Origin: Cenarchaeum sp.
GTDB lineage: Archaea > Thermoproteota > Nitrososphaeria > Nitrososphaerales > Nitrosopumilaceae
NCBI GenBank assembly: GCA_007570915.1
Contig: RKSK01000050.1
Location: 1 to 5,189 of the forward strand
Length of the DNA: 5,189 nucleotides
Direction: 5' to 3'
In this document: positions 1-4,450 of the stretch, piece by piece
Layout of the letters: every line of letters begins with the position of its first letter
Position numbering within the stretch: the stretch's first letter is position 1
Program-made: the position numbers and the translations under genes
Notes under the pieces: model-generated
The model's database searches: none
What the model saw: the letters and a program-made list of their open reading frames with translations, nothing else
What the model was told of the DNA's origin: nothing

Positions 1-767
1 GCCCGGTCGAGGGCTGCGGCGCGCTCGTCGACGCCACGGGCGTCGCCTCGCTGGCGTCAAGGGGGATGCGCTCGGGGATCATGGCCTCGGCCCAGGCGGA
101 GGTCATTGCCCCGTGGATAGCGCGCGGGAGGGTCGAGGTCATGCTCGACGCCGAGAGGTACCCGGGGTTTTTCGCGTGGGTCATACCGTCAGGGGAGGGG
201 CGCGGCAAGGTCGGCGTGGCGGGTGTCCGAATCGACGCGGTCCGCGCGCTCCGGGAGCTGCTCGGCTCGAGGGGCGGCCACTCGGAGCTCAGGCTCGTCA
301 GCGCGCCGATATGGGTCGGAGGGCACGCCGCGGAGTTTGTCGACGGGCGCACCGTGTACGCCGGCGACGCCGCCGGCCAGGCAAAGCCCACGACGGGAGG
401 CGGCATACTCTCGTGCGGCATGGGCGGCGTCATGGCCGGCAGGGCCGTCTCGGCGTTCCTAGAGTCAGGCGACGCCGCGGCCCTGGCCGCCTACAGGGAG
501 TGCTGGGAGGCAAAGTTTGGGGCCGAGTTTCGCTCGCAGCTCGCCGCGCGCGCCCTCCTGGCCGGCCTGGGCAACGCCTCCCTGGACGCCCTAGTGGCCG
601 CCGTCACGCCCGAGGTGGCCGGCGCGGCGGCCTCGGGCTCGGGCTTTGACTTTCACGCCGGCGCCATAGCGCGCGCGCTCGGGGCCAGGGGGGCCGCCGG
701 CCTGCTGCGCAGGATGCCCCCCCGCGACGTGGCGCGCCTCATGGCCGCCATTGTGGGCAAGGTATAA
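1..767 (+). CDS. Geranylgeranyl reductase-family FAD-dependent oxidoreductase, 3' part (5' end outside window)
   Basis: The reading frame is open from the left edge (first full codon at position 3) to TAA at 765-767, giving 254 visible residues. The ATG at 66 is internal: the 21 codons before it encode family-like sequence (ALVDATGVAS), so the start and the N-terminal dinucleotide-binding fold lie outside. Visible signatures are YPGFFAWV at residues 53-60, matching the PGGYAWVFP-like active-site strand of archaeal geranylgeranyl reductases, and YAGDAAG followed by KPTTGGGI at about 119-135, the conserved FAD-binding segment of this family. Known members reduce the double bonds of geranylgeranyl chains in digeranylgeranylglycerophospholipids to make saturated archaeal membrane lipids, acting at the inner membrane face. 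Archaea often carry several paralogs, so the substrate could be another isoprenoid such as a quinone side chain. No membrane helix is visible. The TATA box of the next gene overlaps the stop codon. Confidence 0.85.
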   Translation, partial: PVEGCGALVDATGVASLASRGMRSGIMASAQAEVIAPWIARGRVEVMLDAERYPGFFAWVIPSGEGRGKVGVAGVRIDAVRALRELLGSRGGHSELRLVSAPIWVGGHAAEFVDGRTVYAGDAAGQAKPTTGGGILSCGMGGVMAGRAVSAFLESGDAAALAAYRECWEAKFGAEFRSQLAARALLAGLGNASLDALVAAVTPEVAGAAASGSGFDFHAGAIARALGARGAAGLLRRMPPRDVARLMAAIVGKV

Positions 768-770
768 ATC
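758..770 (+). promoter_or_regulatory. Archaeal promoter (BRE + TATA box) for the Zn-ribbon/EF-1beta/Cdc48 cluster
   Basis: CAAGG at 758-762 is directly followed by TATAAATC at 763-770, in surroundings that are otherwise almost pure G+C. The centre of the TATA box is about 27 nt before the GTG at 794, the usual archaeal TATA-to-start-site distance, so the mRNA would begin at or next to that codon. The TATA box contains the TAA stop (765-767) of the upstream reductase. The same element order occurs at the two promoters in 4344-4450. The start site is inferred, not observed. Confidence 0.6.
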
Positions 771-793
771 GGCGCGCCCGCGCGCGCGCGGCG

Positions 794-976
794 GTGTCGT
801 CGCTATCCCTGCCCGTGTGCAGCTGCTGCCACAGGCACATCATGCCAAACGACAAGTGCGTAAAGTTCAGCTGCCCCGAGTGCGGGACCGAGTCGGCCAC
901 GGTCTGGCGCTGCCAGAGCTGCCGCGAGTCGGCCACGCCGTACAAGTGCGCCGCGTGCGGCTTTGAGGGGCCATGA
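794..976 (+). CDS. Small archaeal Zn-ribbon protein with four CxxC knuckles (HVO_2753-like)
   Basis: This 60-residue protein consists almost entirely of zinc knuckles: C9xxC12, C27xxC30, C40xxC43 and C52xxC55, enough to bind two zinc ions. It ends in GFEGP, as do homologs I recall. Length and cysteine layout match the archaeal family annotated as Zn-ribbon RNA-binding protein involved in translation, represented by Haloferax HVO_2753, whose members have about 60 residues and four C(P)xCG motifs. Its biochemical role is not established; the link to translation rests on annotation and on its place before EF-1beta. The start is GTG at 794: it lies about 27 nt after a TATA box, leaves two residues more than a minimal N-terminus before the first knuckle region, and no Shine-Dalgarno sequence precedes it, consistent with leaderless initiation. 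Its TGA overlaps the ATG of EF-1beta (ATGA, 973-976), implying translational coupling. Confidence 0.87.
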   Translation: MSSLSLPVCSCCHRHIMPNDKCVKFSCPECGTESATVWRCQSCRESATPYKCAACGFEGP

Positions 977-1254
977 CAAAGCTCGTCATAGTCGCAAAGG
1001 TCCTCCCGACGGGAACGGAGGTCGACCTCGACGCGCTGGCCGCCTCGATAGGCGGCGCGCTGGCCGACGGCATAACGATGAGGCGGCACGAAAAGGAGCC
1101 CATAGCCTTTGGCCTCTTTGCGCTCAAGGCCGAGTTTGTCTGCGAGGACAGGGAGGGGCAGATGGACTCCCTCGAGTCGGCCGTGAGGTCCGTGGGGGGC
1201 GTGAGCGAGTTTGAGGTCCTCAACATGAGCCGTTCCTCCGTGGAGATGAAGTAG
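973..1254 (+). CDS. ef1b: Translation elongation factor 1-beta (aEF-1B, guanine nucleotide exchange factor)
   Basis: The 93-residue product has the full length of archaeal EF-1beta, which corresponds to only the C-terminal exchange domain of the eukaryotic factor. Recognisable parts are the first strand KLVIVAKVLP, the VDLDALAASI helix, the central EKEPIAFGLFALKA segment (the family hallmark EEPIAFGLKAL), and the last strand with GGVSEFEVLNMSR. It promotes GDP/GTP exchange on EF-1alpha in the cytoplasm so that aminoacyl-tRNA delivery can continue. The ATG at 973 overlaps the stop of the Zn-ribbon gene; GAGGGG at 965-970 is a possible but very close (2 nt) Shine-Dalgarno match, so coupling to upstream translation is the likelier mode. 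Only 9 nt separate the TAG (1252-1254) from the proposed Cdc48 start, so the three genes are probably co-transcribed. Confidence 0.95.
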   Translation: MTKLVIVAKVLPTGTEVDLDALAASIGGALADGITMRRHEKEPIAFGLFALKAEFVCEDREGQMDSLESAVRSVGGVSEFEVLNMSRSSVEMK

Positions 1255-1263
1255 GGCGCCGCC

Positions 1264-3468
1264 TTGGCACGCAAGCGCGGCGGGGCGATCTCGATGAAGG
1301 TGGGCGAGGCAAAGCAGCGCGACGTCGGCAAAAAGCGCGCGCGCGTGGGCCCCGAGGCCATGGACCGCCTGGGCATCGCGCCGGGCGACTTTGTCGAGAT
1401 ATCCGGCGCGCGCGCGAGCTGCGCCGTGGCGTGGCCCGCAGACGAGGACGAGCGCTCGCCGGAGACGATCAGGATTGACGGGCAGATGCGCAAGAACGTC
1501 GGCGGCGCGCGCAACGAGCCCGTGCGCGTCTCGAGGGCAGAGGTGCGGCCCGCGCGGTCAGTCGAGCTCATGCCGGTCAACGACACGATAACGGTCGACT
1601 CGGAGTTTACCGACTTTGTCAAGTCCCGCGTGTCGGGCATGCCCGTAGTCGAGGGCGACGAGATATCCGTGATGATACTCGGCAACGCGATATCCTTCAA
1701 GGTGAGCAGGGTGTCGCCCGGCGGCATGGTCGAGGTGTGCAAGCCCACCGCGCTGAGCATACTCACCGAGGCCGCGCGCGACAGGAGGCCGCGCGTGACG
1801 TACGAGGAGGTCGGGGGGCTCGGCGCGGAGATAAAGGCGATGCGCGAGATAGTCGAGCTCCCGCTGCGCCACCCCGAGCTCTTTGCGCGCCTAGGCGTCG
1901 AGGCGCACAGCGGCGTCCTGCTGTACGGCCCGCCGGGGTGCGGCAAGACGCTCATAGCGAAGGTCCTCGCAAGCGAGTCGGACGCCAACATGTACCTCAT
2001 AAACGGGCCGGAGATAATGAACAAGTACTATGGCGAGACCGAGGCGCGCCTTCGCGACATATTCAGGGAGGCCAGGGAGGGCTCGCCGAGCATAATATTC
2101 ATCGACGAGATTGACGCGATCGCGCCCAGGCGCGAGGACGCCTACGGCGACGTCGAGAAGCGCGTCGTCGCGCAGCTCCTCGCGCTCATGGACGGGCTGA
2201 CCGAGAGGGGCAACGTGATCGTGCTCGGGGCCACGAACAGGCAGGACAGCGTGGACCCCGCGCTCAGGCGGCCCGGCAGGTTTGACAGGGAGGTCGAGGT
2301 CTCCGTGCCCAACGAGGACGGGCGCCTCGAGATACTCCAGATACACACGCGCGGCATGCCCGTCGACGCCGAGTTTGACATCAAGGAGATGGCGTCTGCC
2401 CTCCACGGCTACACCGGCGCCGACATAAAGTCGCTGTGCCGCGAGGCGGCGATAAAGGCGATCAGGAGGTACCTGCCGGAGATCGACCTTGAGAGCGAGC
2501 GCATACCGTCGTCGGTCCTCCAGTCGATGCGCATAAAAGTGGCCGACTTTTACGAGGCGATGCGCGAGGTCGTGCCCACGGCGATGCGCGAGTTTTACGT
2601 CGAGCGGCCCAAGGTCTGGTGGCGCGACGTCGGCGGGCTCGACGCGGCAAAGCGCACGCTCCAGCAGAACGTGATCCGCGCCATGCGCGAGCCCTCCGAG
2701 TTTGCGCGCATGGGCGTGAGGCCCCCGCACGGCGTCCTCATATACGGCCCGCCGGGGTGCGGCAAGACGATGCTCGCGCGCGCGCTGGCCGCCGAGAGCG
2801 GGGCCAACATGATAGTCGTGAAGGGGCCGGAGATACTCTCAAAGTGGGTCGGCGAGTCCGAGAAGGCCATACGCGAGATATTCCGCAAGGCGGTCGCGTC
2901 CTCGCCGTGCGTCCTCATACTCGACGAGCTCGACGCGCTGGCGCGCCACAGGGACGGCGGCGACGGCGGCTATGGCGACGCGGTCCTCAGCCAGCTCCTC
3001 ACGGAGATAGAGGACAGCCTCACGGCCAGCGTGGTCGTCGTTGGGATCACGAGCCGCCCCGACCTGCTCGACGGCTCGCTCCTCCGTACGGGCCGGCTCG
3101 ACCTCTCGATATACACGCCGCCGCCGGACGAGGCCGCGAGGCTCGAGATCATACGCGCCCTCTCCAAAAAGATGCCCCTGGGCGCCGGCGTCAGCCTCGG
3201 CGAGGTGGCAGTCATGACGAGGGGGTGCTCGGGCGCGGACCTCGAGGCCCTGTGCAGGGAGGCCGCCGTGGCGGCGATCCAGCGCTCCTCGCGCTCGATC
3301 GAGGGCCAGGACTTTACCGCCGGCCTAAAGCGCATCAGCCCGTCCATAACGGGGGACGTGGGCAAGTGGTACGAGTCCGTCAGATCAAGGGTCACCAACG
3401 CGGTCCCCGGTGACGGGTCCGCGCGCGAGCGCGACTATGAGGCGAGCTTTCCAAACGCCGAGCCCTAG
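1264..3468 (+). CDS. cdc48: Cdc48/VAT-type AAA+ ATPase (two ATPase domains, archaeal p97 homolog)
   Basis: The 734-residue protein has the normal length and order for archaeal Cdc48/VAT: an N domain (about 1-185, with KVGEAKQRDVG and IRIDGQMRKNVG), D1 (about 190-440) and D2 (about 455-700). D1 has Walker A GPPGCGKT (222-229), Walker B FIDEID (E282), sensor-1 N325, arginine fingers R336/R339 and pore-loop KYYG. D2 has Walker A GPPGCGKT (495-502), Walker B LILDELD (E555), arginine fingers R608/R611 and pore-loop KWVG. Hexamers of this family use ATP to unfold proteins, feeding the proteasome or remodelling complexes in the cytoplasm. Oddities: the D2 sensor-1 position is Ser597 (TSRPD instead of TNRPD), the following segment reads DGSLLRTGRLD instead of DPALLRPGRLD, and the C-terminus (FPNAEP) lacks the HbYX proteasome-docking motif. 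The start is TTG at 1264; it keeps the ISMKV segment that aligns with the first strand (ISLKV-like) of homologs. ATG at 1294 is the alternative. Confidence 0.94.
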   Translation: MARKRGGAISMKVGEAKQRDVGKKRARVGPEAMDRLGIAPGDFVEISGARASCAVAWPADEDERSPETIRIDGQMRKNVGGARNEPVRVSRAEVRPARSVELMPVNDTITVDSEFTDFVKSRVSGMPVVEGDEISVMILGNAISFKVSRVSPGGMVEVCKPTALSILTEAARDRRPRVTYEEVGGLGAEIKAMREIVELPLRHPELFARLGVEAHSGVLLYGPPGCGKTLIAKVLASESDANMYLINGPEIMNKYYGETEARLRDIFREAREGSPSIIFIDEIDAIAPRREDAYGDVEKRVVAQLLALMDGLTERGNVIVLGATNRQDSVDPALRRPGRFDREVEVSVPNEDGRLEILQIHTRGMPVDAEFDIKEMASALHGYTGADIKSLCREAAIKAIRRYLPEIDLESERIPSSVLQSMRIKVADFYEAMREVVPTAMREFYVERPKVWWRDVGGLDAAKRTLQQNVIRAMREPSEFARMGVRPPHGVLIYGPPGCGKTMLARALAAESGANMIVVKGPEILSKWVGESEKAIREIFRKAVASSPCVLILDELDALARHRDGGDGGYGDAVLSQLLTEIEDSLTASVVVVGITSRPDLLDGSLLRTGRLDLSIYTPPPDEAARLEIIRALSKKMPLGAGVSLGEVAVMTRGCSGADLEALCREAAVAAIQRSSRSIEGQDFTAGLKRISPSITGDVGKWYESVRSRVTNAVPGDGSARERDYEASFPNAEP
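1924..1950 (+). repeat. Copy 1 of a 27-nt exact direct repeat (D1 Walker A of Cdc48)
   Basis: The nine codons for Y-G-P-P-G-C-G-K-T in D1 are identical at every base, including third positions, to 2743-2769 in D2. This is an intragenic coding repeat from the duplicated ATPase domains, not a mobile or regulatory repeat. Confidence 0.9.
2743..2769 (+). repeat. Copy 2 of a 27-nt exact direct repeat (D2 Walker A of Cdc48)
   Basis: Exact match to 1924-1950, 819 nt upstream in the same reading frame. The sequences next to both copies diverge quickly at synonymous sites. Confidence 0.9.
3465..3468. other. Shared CTAG: overlapping convergent stop codons of cdc48 and ctaB
   Basis: The palindrome CTAG supplies TAG on the + strand (3466-3468) for cdc48 and TAG on the - strand (3467-3465) for ctaB. 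The two convergent genes therefore overlap by 4 nt with no intergenic terminator space. No T-rich run is evident on either strand near the junction, so each transcript's 3' end probably extends antisense into the other gene. Confidence 0.95.
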
Positions 3469-4343
3469 GGCCGTATGTGGAACGCCGCGTCAAGGGCGAC
3501 GGCGGCAAATATTATCGTGAGGTAGGGCGCCGTCACCTTGTACGCCTTCCACGCAAACTCGGGCGTCGGCTCGCGCGTCAGGCGGTAGTGGTACGCGAGC
3601 ATGAGGCCCCCCGAGACTGCGGCTATCGCCGTGTAGACCAGCCCCATGCCCGCCGCATAGAGCGCAAGCGAGTAGGGGAGGAGTATGGCCGTGTTTGCCA
3701 GTATGTAGCGCGACGTGCGGTGCATCCCGATGGCGACGGGGAGCATCGGGACGCGCGCCGCGGCGTACTCGTCGCGTATCTTCATCGCGAGGCACCAAAA
3801 GTGCGAGGGCGTCCAGACAAACACCAAAAAGCCCACGAGGAACCCGAGCAGGTCCATCGAGCCCGTCGCGCCGGCCCACCCCGCCATCGCCGCGCAGCTT
3901 CCCGCAAAGCCGCCAATGACGATGTTGCTGGCGTTGCGGCGCTTTAGCCACATCGTGTATATGACAACGTAAAATATTATCCCGAGGGCGACAAAGAGCG
4001 CCGTCGCGGCGTTTAGCGCAAGCGCGGCGTACACGACCGAGGCGCAGCTTGCCCCCAGGCCGTACGCCAGGGCCGCGCGCGCGCCGAGGCGGCCCGCCGG
4101 TATGGGCCTAGAGGACGTCCTCCCCATTAGGGGGTCGATGTCGCGGTCATAGTAGTGGTTCAGCGCGCTCGAGCCCGCCGAGGCCAGCGCGCCGGCGACG
4201 ATGATGTGGGCGTACGCGGCCAGGCCGGGCTCGGAGGCCGGCGTCCCCAGCGCGCCGCCGGCGTACATGGACGTGACGGCCGTGATGACGAGGAGCACGA
4301 CTATGCGCGGCTTTGACACCTCGTAGATCTCCCTTAGCGCCAA
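3465..4343 (-). CDS. ctaB: Protoheme IX farnesyltransferase (heme O synthase, CtaB/COX10)
   Basis: The 292-residue polytopic membrane protein belongs to the UbiA prenyltransferase superfamily and has the CtaB-specific signatures. The first aspartate motif is N62-x3-D66-x3-D70 (NHYYDRDID), which binds the Mg2+-diphosphate of the prenyl donor, followed by RTSSRPIP. Next come YTMWLKRRN (129-137), WTPSHFW (177-183) and the second polar loop KIRDEYAAARVPMLPV (188-203). About nine hydrophobic helices can be picked out, near 14-33, 45-61, 91-110, 113-131, 139-160, 165-182, 213-232, 235-253 and 270-289. CtaB converts heme b to heme O by adding a farnesyl group, the step before heme A, and so supplies heme-copper terminal oxidases. 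The start is TTG at 4343-4341: the next usable codon (GTG, residue 9) would cut into the conserved YEVSKPRI segment, and a TATA box sits at the right distance. No cox subunit or ctaA is visible here. It converges on cdc48 and diverges from a cupredoxin gene. Confidence 0.95.
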   Translation of the reverse strand: MALREIYEVSKPRIVVLLVITAVTSMYAGGALGTPASEPGLAAYAHIIVAGALASAGSSALNHYYDRDIDPLMGRTSSRPIPAGRLGARAALAYGLGASCASVVYAALALNAATALFVALGIIFYVVIYTMWLKRRNASNIVIGGFAGSCAAMAGWAGATGSMDLLGFLVGFLVFVWTPSHFWCLAMKIRDEYAAARVPMLPVAIGMHRTSRYILANTAILLPYSLALYAAGMGLVYTAIAAVSGGLMLAYHYRLTREPTPEFAWKAYKVTAPYLTIIFAAVALDAAFHIRP

Positions 4344-4369
4344 TCCCGGCGGGGGGGACAGGCACGTCT

Positions 4370-4385
4370 GATTTAATACCTTTGG
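4370..4385 (-). promoter_or_regulatory. Archaeal promoter (BRE + TATA box) for ctaB
   Basis: Read on the - strand, CCAAAGG (4385-4379) runs into TATTAAATC (4378-4370). The centre of the AT-rich box is about 32 nt before the TTG start, so transcription would begin around 4348 with a leader of only about 5 nt. There is no room for a Shine-Dalgarno interaction, which supports initiation near the very 5' end of the mRNA. Confidence 0.6.
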
Positions 4386-4408
4386 GGGGCAGCGGCGGCG
4401 GGGCCCTG

Positions 4409-4426
4409 CAAAAGGGTTAAGTAATC
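4409..4426 (+). promoter_or_regulatory. Archaeal promoter (BRE + TATA-like box) for the cupredoxin membrane protein
   Basis: CAAAAGGG (4409-4416) precedes TTAAGTAATC (4417-4426), the only AT-rich patch before the ATG at 4451. Its centre is about 30 nt upstream of the ATG, so the predicted transcript starts within a few nucleotides of it. The box departs from the TTTAWATA consensus, so it is the weakest of the three by match, but order and spacing agree with the other two. Confidence 0.5.
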
Positions 4427-4450
4427 TGCCCGGGGCGCGCGACCCCGCAG

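Larger units (their letters stand above)
4344..4450. promoter_or_regulatory. Divergent promoter region between ctaB and the cupredoxin gene
   Basis: This 107-bp intergenic stretch holds two outward-facing core promoters, listed separately, with their AT-rich boxes about 38 nt apart. Between them lies a G/C-rich spacer (about 4385-4408) containing CGGCGGCGGGG, which could hold a regulator site, though I see no convincing palindrome. The arrangement would let one factor act on both heme O synthase and the copper protein; that is an inference. Confidence 0.6.

Noticed and set aside
66..68. ATG at 66 as the start of the reductase gene
   Set aside because: The same frame stays open to the left edge and the extra residues (ALVDATGVAS) look like the family, so the gene is truncated by the window.
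779..790. Alternating CG run as a possible Z-DNA-forming or regulatory element
   Set aside because: Twelve alternating bases in a genome this GC-rich is weak evidence; similar GCGCGC runs occur inside several genes here.
867..2024. Long open frame on the - strand (about 385 codons) opposite the Zn-ribbon, EF-1beta and cdc48 genes
   Set aside because: It lies fully antisense to three well-supported genes, its translation is low-complexity Ser/Arg/Pro/Thr-rich with no recognisable motif, and long antisense frames are expected in GC-rich coding DNA.
1891..2730. Second long - strand open frame (about 279 codons) inside cdc48
   Set aside because: It is a frame shadow of cdc48 with Arg/His/Leu-rich composition and no start signals or family resemblance.
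2619..3413. Long + strand open frame in another frame of cdc48
   Set aside because: Very Arg/Gly-rich composition typical of an off-frame reading of GC-rich DNA; the in-frame product is an unmistakable AAA+ domain.
4380..4416. Possible hairpin or operator between CCTTTGGGGGGCAG and CCCTGCAAAAGGG
   Set aside because: The arms match only imperfectly, and the similarity is explained by the two BRE elements facing opposite ways.
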